Under the pieces are notes generated by a model, which did no database searches, was not told the DNA's origin, and saw only the letters and a program-made list of their open reading frames with translations. Source: Anaerolineales bacterium UBA6668 (GTDB lineage: Bacteria; Chloroflexota; Anaerolineae; Anaerolineales; UBA6668). Taken from it: DNA of 7,035 bases. The stretch is from positions 1 to 7,035 of the forward strand of contig DKKK01000172.1 in NCBI GenBank assembly GCA_002455215.1, in the 5' to 3' direction. The position numbers and the translations under genes are program-made. Of this stretch, positions 1 to 6,968 are shown piece after piece (within the stretch, counting starts at the first letter, position 1; every line of letters begins with the position of its first letter).

Positions 1-41
1 ATCACTTATGCAAGAGGTCTAATGAAATAAGGTCATCTTAT

Positions 42-46
42 GGAGG
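42..46 (+). promoter_or_regulatory. Strong Shine-Dalgarno site for the membrane protein gene
   Basis: GGAGG lies six bases before the ATG at 53, inside the purine run GGAGGAG (42-48). It fixes the start of the following gene. It is the only clear Shine-Dalgarno match before any of the four genes in this window. Confidence 0.85.
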
Positions 47-52
47 AGATTT

Positions 53-1585
53 ATGCACACACAGACCTGGCATTCACGCAACCTACACATTGCCCGCAAG
101 CTCAGTTTTTGGTTGGCACTGGGGCTTTTGCTATTCAACGACCACTGGCTAAAATTACACGCACCTAGCTGGCTAACCGGCAAGCTAAGTGACGTTGCTG
201 GGCTTTTCATCATTGCTCCAGTAACTTTGTGGATTCTTGCTTGGTGCGTACCCCAACCCAAGCAAAGCAATCACTTAGCACTGGCAGTTTTTGCCGCATT
301 GGGGGTGCTATTTGTGTGGTTTAAGGCAGTTCCGGCTGGCAATGCGTGGATTAACCAATGGGTGCAGGTAACGCTAGACTCCAGTGATCTGATCGCCCTA
401 CCCTTGCTGGGCGTAAGTGCGTGGCAATGGTGCCAGCCCATCGGTTATCATCAAACCTACCTGCCACGCCTGCATTGGGCGTACTTACTAGCAGGGTTGG
501 CGTGTTTGGCGACTGCGCCTGAACCGCCGCCGCCTGCCATCGAACGCTTGGGGGTTTACGAAAATAAAGTGTTTGCCGAAGTCTATAATTACAAAGTCAG
601 AGTACCCAGTAATCGGCTGGAATATATTGGCAATGGGCGTTGGGCGTTTGCGGATGCCACATTACCATCCACCAACACGCAAGCACAAGTTTGTCGCGTC
701 AATCATCCTAATGAATGTTATCGCTTAAACGCCCCCGCACAAACTGTAGAATATAGCGCCGATGGGGGCGCTACATGGCAGGTGGTATGGCGTGAGCTAC
801 GCCAAGAATTTGTGCAAAGGTATGACAATTTATATGCCACACAACGCTATTTTGTCTGGGTATTTTACCCTTTTCTACCCTATACAATTAACAGGACAGT
901 CAATAACAGGCTAAATTTCACCCAGCTAGCAATCCACGAAAACAGCGACCCAACATACGAAGTGTTGGTATCACTTTATGATAATGGGCTACTCTATCGA
1001 AATACAGCAGGCACTTGGCAGATAAGTAGTGTGATAATTCAAACTACGGAGGGCGAAGTGGTCTTACTCCCTCAAAAACCGCGTGTATTCAATGAAGTGG
1101 TGGATGGTACTGCTCTCAATCTAGCCACTTGGGCAGAAACCATTTGGTTTACTTTATTTAGCGCAATTACCCTACTCATTTTGCAAGATAAGAAAGCACT
1201 ACGACAAATTTTTATGATAGATGCATTCAGTATTCTTTTTAAACATACCTTCGTCCGAGTCATTTTCGGCTTAATGGTTATAGTCTTTGCTTATGGGTTG
1301 GTTAGCCAAAATTTGTTGGCATTACTCCTACTATTCCCCATTGTTTTCTTCCCAATTTTTGCCATCTACGTCATTCTATACAGCATCTTTGCGCCTGCAT
1401 CGCGTGTGAATCGCCCCTTAGCCGCCCTATTCACCCTTCTGCCACCTATCATTTTCATTTTGTGGGAATACGCTATCATTGAATATTACTACCACGCATT
1501 AGGGTTAGCCTTTGCCGTGTGGCTGTTGATTTTGAGTGCCATCATTTGGCAAACGCGCCAGCAGAAGCCAGCCGCACCTGCCTAG
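53..1585 (+). CDS. Uncharacterised multi-pass membrane protein with an extracytoplasmic domain (510 aa)
   Basis: I do not recognise a named function. Visible layout: hydrophobic segments near residues 15-29, 46-65, 75-91, 112-127 and 141-155, then a proline-rich link (PEPPPP, 157-162). A mostly polar region of about 190 residues (roughly 163-355) follows, then a second membrane block near 358-377, 400-418, 420-447, 456-475 and 482-499. The N-terminal block has the string LTGKLSDVAGL (41-51) just after NDHWLK (29-34). From memory this signature recurs in uncharacterised bacterial membrane proteins. The polar region contains SADGGATW (235-242), which fits one Asp-box (BNR) motif, S-x-D-x-G-x-x-W, usually found in beta-propeller or beta-hairpin turns. 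One copy does not make a propeller. I infer that the polar domain lies outside the membrane. The start is set by GGAGG six bases upstream. The gene converges with the HAD gene, with 11 bases between stop codons and no hairpin between them. Coding status is very likely; function is unknown. Confidence 0.9.
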   Translation: MHTQTWHSRNLHIARKLSFWLALGLLLFNDHWLKLHAPSWLTGKLSDVAGLFIIAPVTLWILAWCVPQPKQSNHLALAVFAALGVLFVWFKAVPAGNAWINQWVQVTLDSSDLIALPLLGVSAWQWCQPIGYHQTYLPRLHWAYLLAGLACLATAPEPPPPAIERLGVYENKVFAEVYNYKVRVPSNRLEYIGNGRWAFADATLPSTNTQAQVCRVNHPNECYRLNAPAQTVEYSADGGATWQVVWRELRQEFVQRYDNLYATQRYFVWVFYPFLPYTINRTVNNRLNFTQLAIHENSDPTYEVLVSLYDNGLLYRNTAGTWQISSVIIQTTEGEVVLLPQKPRVFNEVVDGTALNLATWAETIWFTLFSAITLLILQDKKALRQIFMIDAFSILFKHTFVRVIFGLMVIVFAYGLVSQNLLALLLLFPIVFFPIFAIYVILYSIFAPASRVNRPLAALFTLLPPIIFILWEYAIIEYYYHALGLAFAVWLLILSAIIWQTRQQKPAAPA

Positions 1586-1596
1586 CGGATAGCTAC

Positions 1597-2298
1597 TCAC
1601 CTGCCAATTTGCTCTAACAAGGCAGGCAAATGCCCCAGATGTTCGATTTCATAGTAACCGTCATGGAAACGCGGTAGTTCGGCGTGCTCATGCACCCAAA
1701 TACTGTGGTACGGCACATACACCGCCCGCCCACCAATCTCCAGCACCGGCAAAATGTCCGAGCGCACAGCATTGCCTATCATCAGAAATTTTTCAGGTGC
1801 GATGGCGTATCGCTTCAGCACCTTTTGGTAATTGGCCGCCCGCTTCTCACTCACAACTTCCACATGAGTAAAATGTTCCAACAAGCCAGAACGCATCAGT
1901 TTTACTTCCTGGTCGAGCAAATCGCCTTTGGTAATCACCATCAACGGGTAAGACTTCGCCAATTGGGGAATCACGCTTGCAACTGGCTCTAACAATTGAA
2001 TGGGAAATTCCAACATCTCCTTTGCCCAAGCAATAATTTGCTGAATCTCACTACCTTGAATGCGACCTTCGGTTAACTCGATTGCCGTTTCTATCATTGA
2101 TAGGGTAAAGCCCTTTACGCCGTAGCCATACTGGGGTAAGTTGCGCATATCGTTGGCATGCAGACGGTCTTCGATCCACTCTGGCGTGTGATATTGGGCA
2201 AGCAACGCCTTAAATTTGTTTTGCGATTGGGTGAAGGTTGTTTCATTATGCCAGAGTGTATCATCGGCATCAAAAGCGATAAATTCAATTGGGGGCAT
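1597..2298 (-). CDS. HAD-superfamily hydrolase (phosphatase-like, 233 aa)
   Basis: Predicted cytosolic haloacid-dehalogenase-fold hydrolase, probably a Mg2+-dependent phosphatase. Motif I is DADDT (residues 10-14): D10 would be the nucleophile and D12 the acid/base. Motif II is T123 in VITKGD (121-126). The motif III lysine is probably K152 (SEKRA) or K159. Motif IV is MIGNAVRSD (173-181), with D181 as the metal ligand. The stretch between motif I and about residue 105 is helical in character and fits a type C1 cap, which would set substrate choice. Length is typical for the COG1011 (YigB-like) group. The substrate cannot be told from sequence. The start fits because motif I begins ten residues in, as usual, but no Shine-Dalgarno site precedes it. 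The gene follows nhaA by 89 bases on the same strand and has its own candidate promoter, so co-transcription is possible but not required. Confidence 0.93.
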   Translation of the reverse strand: MPPIEFIAFDADDTLWHNETTFTQSQNKFKALLAQYHTPEWIEDRLHANDMRNLPQYGYGVKGFTLSMIETAIELTEGRIQGSEIQQIIAWAKEMLEFPIQLLEPVASVIPQLAKSYPLMVITKGDLLDQEVKLMRSGLLEHFTHVEVVSEKRAANYQKVLKRYAIAPEKFLMIGNAVRSDILPVLEIGGRAVYVPYHSIWVHEHAELPRFHDGYYEIEHLGHLPALLEQIGR

Positions 2299-2324
2299 AG
2301 CGAGCTAGGGTGAATAAGGAAAAA

Positions 2325-2353
2325 ATTTTAGAGCTGTTGGGCTAGGCAGTGAA
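2325..2353 (-). promoter_or_regulatory. Candidate sigma-70-type promoter for the HAD gene
   Basis: On the - strand, TTCACT (2348-2353; 4 of 6 to TTGACA) is followed by a 17-base spacer and TAAAAT (2325-2330; 5 of 6 to TATAAT). The start point would lie near 2318, giving a leader of about 20 bases. It sits in the 89-base gap after nhaA. Assigned by eye from the consensus only. Confidence 0.35.
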
Positions 2354-2385
2354 AAACGCCGATGTGTATCAAATCCAGCGCGGCG
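2352..2385 (-). terminator. Weak candidate terminator after nhaA
   Basis: Just past the nhaA stop, the - strand reads CGCCG (2385-2381), a loop of about 19 bases, CGGCG (2361-2357), then TTTTT (2356-2352). The T-run is well placed, but a five-pair stem with such a long loop is weak. It overlaps the -35 box proposed for the HAD gene. It may only attenuate, or be chance. Confidence 0.3.
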
Positions 2386-2387
2386 CT

Positions 2388-3551
2388 TCAACTTTTGGTA
2401 CGTAAAACAAAATAGCCCATGCTTCCCGCCAAAATCGAACTGGCGAGAATACTAACTTTCGACGCTTGTTCAATGGAAAAACTGTCAAAAGCCAACACTG
2501 CGATAAAAATTGACATAGTAAATCCAATACCCCCTAACATTCCCGCCCCAATAATTTGCTTCCATTGCACATCATCGGGGAGTTTTGCCATACCTATTTT
2601 CACTGCAAGCCAGCTAAAGAACGAAATACCGAGCGGTTTTCCTACCACTAAGCCAAACAAGATGCCTAAAGTATTTGTGGTGACAATTGCCGAGAGCCAG
2701 TCGCCAGAAAAATGAATGCTGGTATTTGCCAAAGCAAACAGTGGCATGATTAGGAAAGCGACCGGGCGGCTGAGCAAGCCTTCTAAGCGATATAAAGGGG
2801 CGTCCATCGAATCGGCTTCAAATGGAATGGCAAAAGCGAGTAATACGCCAGCGATGGTGGTGTGAATACCAGATTTCAGCATAAAATACCATAAAAAGAT
2901 GCCGGGAATTAGAAAAATCGGCACCCAATTAAAACGCATTCGGTTCATCACAAATAAAACCGCCACCATTAGCAGAGCGAGACCGAAATAGGACAAGGAA
3001 AACCCATGCGTATAGAAAATCGCGATGACCAAAATCGCGCCCAAGTCGTCAATAATTGCCAAAGCCACCAGAAAAACTTTCAGCGATGTGGGGATATACT
3101 TGCGCAAGAGTGCGAGAACACCCAAGGCAAAGGCGATATCAGTTGCCATCGGAATGCCAAAGCCTGCGCGGGTTGATGAGCGCATGTTGAAAAGCAAGTA
3201 AATCAGCATGGGCGTCAACATGCCACCAATTGCCGCAATGATCGGCAGGCTGGCGCTTTTGGGATTTGAAATCTCCCCAACAAACAATTCTCGCTTAATT
3301 TCCAAACCAATCAATAGGAAAAATATGACCAATAAACCGTCATTAATCCAAAACTCCAGGCTGTAAGTTAAGTGTACCTGCTCACCGATTTGGATACCAA
3401 TGGGGGTATGCCACAATTTCAGGTACGCTTCCCCAAAGATGGAGTTGCTAATCAAGATAGAAAAAATCGTGCATGCCAGCAAAACAATACCCGATGCTTG
3501 TTCATCTTGAAAAAACTGGTTGAATATTCGAGTTAAGCGGGGACGTTTCAT
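2388..3551 (-). CDS. nhaA: Na+/H+ antiporter NhaA
   Basis: Inner-membrane secondary antiporter that expels Na+ (or Li+) in exchange for external H+ (two H+ per Na+ in the studied E. coli protein), supporting growth at high salt or alkaline pH. Length is 387 aa, against 388 for E. coli NhaA, so it is complete. Residues known to matter in E. coli NhaA are all present, offset by five or six: D71 (for D65) in INDGLL, E84 and E88 (for E78 and E82) in GLEIKREL, D138 (for D133) in MATDIAFALG, the ion-binding pair D168-D169 (for D163-D164) in AIIDDLGAIL, H230 (for H225) in KSGIHTT, and K305 (for K300) in VVGKPLGI. This argues for a working antiporter. The N-terminus (MKRPRLTRIFNQFF) is short and basic, as usual. 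No Shine-Dalgarno site is seen before the ATG. The upstream region holds a 6-bp inverted repeat and a degenerate copy of the dispersed repeat, either of which might affect expression. The HAD gene follows 89 bases downstream. Confidence 0.97.
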   Translation of the reverse strand: MKRPRLTRIFNQFFQDEQASGIVLLACTIFSILISNSIFGEAYLKLWHTPIGIQIGEQVHLTYSLEFWINDGLLVIFFLLIGLEIKRELFVGEISNPKSASLPIIAAIGGMLTPMLIYLLFNMRSSTRAGFGIPMATDIAFALGVLALLRKYIPTSLKVFLVALAIIDDLGAILVIAIFYTHGFSLSYFGLALLMVAVLFVMNRMRFNWVPIFLIPGIFLWYFMLKSGIHTTIAGVLLAFAIPFEADSMDAPLYRLEGLLSRPVAFLIMPLFALANTSIHFSGDWLSAIVTTNTLGILFGLVVGKPLGISFFSWLAVKIGMAKLPDDVQWKQIIGAGMLGGIGFTMSIFIAVLAFDSFSIEQASKVSILASSILAGSMGYFVLRTKS

Positions 3552-3583
3552 AAGTTATGTTTATTCAGTACGAGTCGAAATTA

Positions 3584-3599
3584 TTTCTCTTACGAGAAA
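3584..3599. repeat. Perfect 6-bp inverted repeat upstream of nhaA, possible operator
   Basis: TTTCTC and GAGAAA flank the four bases TTAC, 32 bases upstream of the nhaA start codon. On the - strand it exactly fills a 16-base gap between TTGTGT (3600-3605) and TAATTT (3578-3583), which would be poor -35 and -10 boxes (3 of 6 each). If that promoter were real, the repeat would sit where a repressor could block it. It could equally form a small leader hairpin. Confidence 0.3.
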
Positions 3600-3604
3600 A
3601 CACA

Positions 3605-3677
3605 AAACTTTCATTAAGACAAAACTGCTGTATTCAACACGGGGCGAATATAGCATATATGCCGAATAGTACCCGTG
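3605..3677 (-). repeat. Degenerate inverted copy of the dispersed palindromic element, upstream of nhaA
   Basis: Positions 3659-3677 read on the - strand match the left arm of the clpC-proximal copy (6591-6609) at 16 of 19 bases without gaps, sharing CAYGGGTA and TTCGGCAT. Farther along the - strand, TCTTAATGAAAG (about 3620-3609) resembles the CTTAAGGAAAA core of other copies, but weakly. The arm is also a nested palindrome: CACGGG (3638-3643), nine bases, GCATATATGC (3653-3662), nine bases, CCCGTG (3672-3677). The arm match is good; calling the whole stretch a copy is inference. Confidence 0.5.
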
Positions 3678-3736
3678 CTTAGTATAATTACGTAGTTCGT
3701 AACAACTAGCCAGTTAGCAATCCCTTATATTATATT

Positions 3737-3821
3737 CGACATGGATGGAAATTGCGCCTTTTTTCTTAAGGAAAAAGCGCAATTCAATATTCCGTAGGTG
3801 TGCCGGATGTATACCGAACCC
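3737..3821 (+). repeat. Dispersed palindromic element, copy A (nhaA-clpC spacer)
   Basis: The left end CGACATGG (3737-3744) is followed almost at once by a hairpin: AATTGCGC (3750-3757) pairs perfectly with GCGCAATT (3777-3784). Inside are a bulged C, five T-A pairs, a T-G wobble and a C-G pair around the tetraloop TTAA. Read in reverse complement, the right flank (about 3785-3815) aligns without gaps to the left arm of copy C, sharing TAC, AATA and GA just before TTGCGC, so the element has two related arms. Compared with copies B and C, this copy lacks most of its left arm, about 27 bases. The hairpin pairs better in + strand RNA, where the mismatch becomes U-G. It might also act as a terminator between the two genes, but this is inference. 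Confidence 0.65.
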
Positions 3822-3957
3822 TAGAAGTGACTAAAATTTCGTAACTGCCTGCTTCTAGTCATTAGTCGCCAGTATTACTACTTGTACATCAATCTCAATC
3901 AGCTTGTGACTTTACCAAGTATTATGCTATTTTCCACAAAATAAACGTGCAATCTTT

Positions 3958-4013
3958 CTATAACCATTCGATACTCAGTGCTGTTAGGTACACCGAGTAT
4001 CGAATGGCGTTAG
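3958..4013 (-). repeat. Long-stemmed hairpin downstream of clpC
   Basis: Arms of 17 bases, 3964-3980 and 3991-4007, enclose a 10-base loop and differ at one position. In + strand RNA this position is an A-C mismatch; in the - strand RNA, which is clpC-sense, it is a G-U pair, so the stem is complete. After three unpaired positions, CTA (3958-3960) and TAG (4011-4013) extend it. It lies about 75 bases past the clpC stop. No T-run follows on the - strand, so it is not a classic intrinsic terminator. It could be an mRNA 3'-end stabiliser, a termination helper, or a member of the dispersed repeat family: the string GCTGTTAGGTACA (3980-3992) matches the inverted copy C arm at 11 of 13, and TTAGCCCA recurs in both. 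Confidence 0.75.
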
Positions 4014-4087
4014 CCCAGAACGAAAAGGCTTATTTTCCTGCGTGCCGAGAAATGCTTGAGTGTCCATCCCGGCAGAAAGAACAGTTT

Positions 4088-6559
4088 TTACATCAATTCC
4101 GATGCAGTGGTGTTCTCATCAATCAAGATGGGTTCTTCGCGGCGAAAAACGATGCCTTGCCCTTCTTCCACATCCACCACCACCAAATCGCCACGCACAA
4201 ACTCACCTTTTAACAGTTTGACCGAGAGTGGTGATTCGACATAACGTTGTAGCGCACGCCGCATGGGACGCGCACCATAGGCAGGGTCAAAGCCTTGGTC
4301 AGCCAGCCAATCGCGAGCGGCATCCGTCAACGTAACGGTGAGCCCGTTTTCAATTAGGCGTTCCTGAATTTCGTTCATCTGCAAAGCCACGATGCGGCGA
4401 ACATCTTCGCGGGTCAGGGTAGAGAAGATGATAATGTCATCTACGCGGTTGAGAAACTCAGGGCGGAAGGTGCTCTTCAGAGCTTTTTCGATCTTATCTT
4501 GCTGAACCGAGAATTTGGGGTCATCTTTGGCAAGAAAGCCTAGAGAACCGGAGCGGGTGGCAAACTCGGTACCTAAGTTGCTGGTCATAATCAAAACAGT
4601 GTTGCGGAAATCTACTACCCGCCCTTGCCCATCGGTAAGTCGTCCATCATCCAGGATTTGTAACAGTGCGTTCCAAACGTCAGGGTGAGCTTTTTCAATT
4701 TCATCGAACAAAATCACGCGATACGGGCGGCGGCGTACCGCTTCGGTTAGTTGGCCGCCTTGGTCATAGCCAACATACCCTGGTGGCGCACCAAATAAGC
4801 GGCTGACCGTGTGTTGTTCACGATACTCGCTCATGTCAATGCGCACCAACGCTTCGTCATCGTCAAAGAGAAACTCTGCCAATGCTTTTGCCAATTCGGT
4901 TTTGCCCACGCCAGAGCTACCCAAGAACAAGAACGAGCCAATGGGACGTTTGGGTGACTTTAAGCCGGAACGGGCACGGCGGATGGCATCGGAAATGGCG
5001 GAAATAGCTTGGTCTTGCCCGATAATGCGGTCATGCAGGCGTGTTTCCATCTGGAGCAATTTCTCTGCTTCGGTTTCCAACATCTGGCTCAGCGGAATAC
5101 CTGTCCAATTGGCAACAACTTCGGCAATGTCCGCGTCATCCACCACTTCGTCCAAATGGTGTTCGCGTTCCCATGCGCCGCGCATTTCGTTAAATTCAGT
5201 GTCCAGGCGTAGGCGTTCCGCTTTGTGAACTGCGGCACGCTCATAGTCGCGGTTGTTGCTGGCGTCATCTTCTTCGGCTTGCAGGCGGTCTAGCTCGCTC
5301 TTCATGCGTTTCAGGTCGTCTGGTAAACTGTACAATGCAACGCGTAATTTGGCGGCGGCTTCGTCCATCAGGTCAATGGCTTTGTCGGGCAATTTGCGCT
5401 CAGTGACATAGCGTTCCGCTAGGCGAGCGGCGGCTTCAATGGCAGTGTCGGTGATAGTGACTTTGTGGTGCGCTTCGTAGCGGTCACGCAAGCCACGCAA
5501 CATTTCGATCGTATCCTCTACGCTAGGTTCTTCTACAAATACTGGAGCAAAACGGCGTTCCAAAGCGGCATCTTTTTCAATATACTTGCGGAATTCATCT
5601 AGGGTGGTCGCGCCCACACATTGCAGTTCCCCGCGTGCAAGGGCGGGTTTGAGCATATTGCCTGCATCAATCGCCCCTTGCGCCGCACCCACACCAACAA
5701 CAGTGTGTAACTCGTCAATAAACAGGATAATTTCGCCTTGTGAGCGCTGGACTTCTTCAATGGCGGCTTTTAAGCGCTCTTCAAATTCACCGCGAAAACG
5801 CGAGCCAGCCAACATGCCGGACAAATCCAACGATACCACGCGCTTACTTTGCAGAAGTTCCGGCACATCGTTGCTGGCTATCTTTTGCGCCAACCCTTCC
5901 ACAATTGCAGTTTTCCCCACCCCTGCTTCACCAATTAGCACTGGGTTATTTTTGCTTCGGCGGCTCAGCACCTGTATCACGCGTAAAATCTCTTTATCAC
6001 GTCCAATCACCGGGTCTAATTTGCCACTGCGGGCAATGGCAGTCAGGTCACGCCCGTATTTTTCCAGGGTGCGGTAGCGGTTCTCGGATTGGGCATCCGT
6101 AATTCGCTGGTTGCCGCGCATTTCCATCACCAATTGCACCGCTCGTTTTTCGGTGATATTGGCTTCAAACATGATACGGGAAACGGCTGTGTTGCGTTCG
6201 GTTAATATAGCGAGAAAAATATGCTCGGTAGAGATGTACTCGTCCTTCATGCGATTGGCTTGCTCGTTGGCAAGGTCAATCACACGTTTGACACGCGGAG
6301 TGATAAAGACTTGCCCTGTGCCTCCACCATAGATGGCTACTTTCGGGCTGGCACGCAGGACGCTGTCTAACTTGCGCTTCATCACTTCCACATCCACATT
6401 CATGCGGTTGAGCAATTCGGAAGTTAAGCCTTCCGGTTGTTCGAGCAAAGACAACAATAAATGTTCGGTATCTACTTGGTTGTGACCATAGCGTTGGAGA
6501 ATTTCGTATGCCCGAGTTGCAGCTTCTTGGGCGCGTTCTGTAAAGCGGTCAAATTTCAT
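4088..6559 (-). CDS. clpC: ClpC-type ATP-dependent Clp protease ATP-binding subunit (AAA+ unfoldase)
   Basis: Hexameric cytosolic unfoldase that feeds proteins to the ClpP protease and takes part in protein quality control. Order in the 823-aa chain: Clp N-domain with two repeats (about 1-145); AAA+ module 1 with Walker A GEAGVGKT (210-217), pore loop around FRGEFEER (255-262), Walker B ILFIDELH (278-285) and arginine finger region ERRF (334-337); a short middle domain with a UVR-like charged stretch (about 421-455); AAA+ module 2 with Walker A GSSGVGKT (547-554), pore loop GYVGYDQGG (594-602), Walker [12 protein letters not shown] (616-626), sensor 1 in TSNLG (659-663), arginine R705 in EFLNRVDD, and sensor 2 in GARPMRR (762-768). 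LGF (673-675) sits where ClpP-binding loops carry IGL, IGF or VGF. The short middle domain and this loop favour ClpC over the disaggregase ClpB. All ATPase residues are intact. The start [13 protein letters not shown] is typical, though no Shine-Dalgarno site precedes it. No ClpP or McsB partner is in view. Confidence 0.96.
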   Translation of the reverse strand: MKFDRFTERAQEAATRAYEILQRYGHNQVDTEHLLLSLLEQPEGLTSELLNRMNVDVEVMKRKLDSVLRASPKVAIYGGGTGQVFITPRVKRVIDLANEQANRMKDEYISTEHIFLAILTERNTAVSRIMFEANITEKRAVQLVMEMRGNQRITDAQSENRYRTLEKYGRDLTAIARSGKLDPVIGRDKEILRVIQVLSRRSKNNPVLIGEAGVGKTAIVEGLAQKIASNDVPELLQSKRVVSLDLSGMLAGSRFRGEFEERLKAAIEEVQRSQGEIILFIDELHTVVGVGAAQGAIDAGNMLKPALARGELQCVGATTLDEFRKYIEKDAALERRFAPVFVEEPSVEDTIEMLRGLRDRYEAHHKVTITDTAIEAAARLAERYVTERKLPDKAIDLMDEAAAKLRVALYSLPDDLKRMKSELDRLQAEEDDASNNRDYERAAVHKAERLRLDTEFNEMRGAWEREHHLDEVVDDADIAEVVANWTGIPLSQMLETEAEKLLQMETRLHDRIIGQDQAISAISDAIRRARSGLKSPKRPIGSFLFLGSSGVGKTELAKALAEFLFDDDEALVRIDMSEYREQHTVSRLFGAPPGYVGYDQGGQLTEAVRRRPYRVILFDEIEKAHPDVWNALLQILDDGRLTDGQGRVVDFRNTVLIMTSNLGTEFATRSGSLGFLAKDDPKFSVQQDKIEKALKSTFRPEFLNRVDDIIIFSTLTREDVRRIVALQMNEIQERLIENGLTVTLTDAARDWLADQGFDPAYGARPMRRALQRYVESPLSVKLLKGEFVRGDLVVVDVEEGQGIVFRREEPILIDENTTASELM

Positions 6560-6587
6560 GATGTTGTGTTATGTTTGGGTGTATATT

Positions 6588-6711
6588 TGACATGGGTAAT
6601 CTTCGGCATGTGCGCCGAAAATCGAGTTGCACTTTTTTAATGGAAAAAGCATCATTTTCATCCGCGCCAAATATAAAAGAAATTAGTTATTTTCGGCATG
6701 TGCCAAATGTA
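6588..6711 (+). repeat. Dispersed palindromic element, copy B (immediately upstream of clpC)
   Basis: The left end TGACATGGG (6588-6596) is followed, after exactly 27 bases as in copy C, by GAGTTGC (6624-6630) and a degraded core, TTTTTT-AAT-GGAAAAA (6633-6647). The left arm holds its own hairpin: TTCGGC (6602-6607), a six-base loop, GCCGAA (6614-6619). The right part carries TTCGGCATGTGC again (6692-6703), a perfect 12-base repeat of 6602-6613, which sits in an imperfect palindrome (6692-6707) centred on GGCA-TG-TGCC. The element starts 28 bases before the clpC start codon, so it would probably lie in the clpC leader RNA or overlap its promoter. Confidence 0.65.
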
Positions 6712-6752
6712 GCCTTTGCGATGGTATGACAAGCCAAGTGATTTGCTTAATA

Positions 6753-6758
6753 ATTATA
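6753..6758 (-). promoter_or_regulatory. Possible clpC promoter -10 box
   Basis: The - strand reads a perfect TATAAT here. The best -35 at a 17-base spacing is TATTCA (6776-6781), only 3 of 6. If used, transcription would begin near 6746 and give clpC a leader of nearly 190 bases that includes the whole of copy B. No CIRCE (HrcA) or CtsR-type repeat was found nearby. Confidence 0.3.
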
Positions 6759-6853
6759 CATTAATCGCGGGGGTATGAATAATAGTTGATTTTCACCATT
6801 GCCCAGATAGGCATGTAGGCGATAGCAAAGTTTTTTCAGCATTTGCACTTATT

Positions 6854-6883
6854 TTGACTCACTGTGCAGATAAAAGGCACAAT
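6854..6883 (+). promoter_or_regulatory. Possible rightward promoter
   Basis: TTGACT (6854-6859) and CACAAT (6878-6883), 18 bases apart, match the -35 and -10 consensus at 5 and 4 of 6. It would drive a gene beyond the right edge, divergent from clpC, with copy C in the leader. No such gene is visible, so this is weak. Confidence 0.22.
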
Positions 6884-6968
6884 GCCAGTTGTCTGCATTC
6901 ATCTGTGGCAGGTTCATAAACAGCGCTCAGGAAAAAAGTGCGAGCCTTGACCTTGCCAAGTGTGTACT

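Larger units (their letters stand above)
3552..4087. other. 536-base intergenic region between nhaA and clpC, rich in inverted repeats
   Basis: No convincing gene was found. The region is AT-rich and holds, from left to right, a short inverted repeat near nhaA (3584-3599), a nested palindrome that matches the repeat arm (3638-3677), a complete hairpin element (3737-3821), a loose pair CTAGAAG (3821-3827) and CTTCTAG (3852-3858), and a long-stemmed hairpin (3958-4013). A weaker pair TGCCG (4043-4047) and CGGCA (4070-4074) lies just past the clpC stop. TATACT on the - strand (3681-3686) would serve as a -10 box for nhaA, but I see no good -35 at the right distance. An 88-codon open frame at 3947-4213 runs through the long hairpin and into clpC antisense, and is not credible as a gene. 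Confidence 0.6.

Noticed and set aside
1..30. Possible tail of an upstream + strand gene (stops at 20-22 and 28-30 in two frames).
   Set aside because: At most nine codons are visible and nothing chooses between the frames.
235..1120. Sialidase or beta-propeller enzyme call for the membrane protein from its Asp-box.
   Set aside because: Only one Asp-box is seen, and no catalytic residues of a glycosidase can be identified.
1684..1992. 102-codon + strand open frame opposite the HAD gene.
   Set aside because: It lies fully inside a gene with all HAD motifs; the His- and Gln-rich translation looks like a shadow.
3947..4213. 88-codon open frame on the + strand downstream of clpC.
   Set aside because: It runs through a perfect-stem hairpin and then antisense to the clpC 3' end; no ribosome site and no recognisable protein.
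5586..6077. 163-codon open frame on the + strand inside clpC, and several similar ones.
   Set aside because: Composition is that of a reverse-strand shadow (rich in Ser, Arg, Pro), and clpC is intact across it.
4088..6559. ClpB rather than ClpC.
   Set aside because: The middle domain is short, with a UVR-like stretch instead of the long ClpB coiled coil, and an LGF tripeptide sits at the ClpP-binding loop position.
6560..6780. CIRCE (HrcA) or CtsR operator before clpC.
   Set aside because: No TTAGCACTC-N9-GAGTGCTAA and no tandem GTCAAA heptads are present; one isolated GTCAAA near 6588-6593 on the - strand is not enough.
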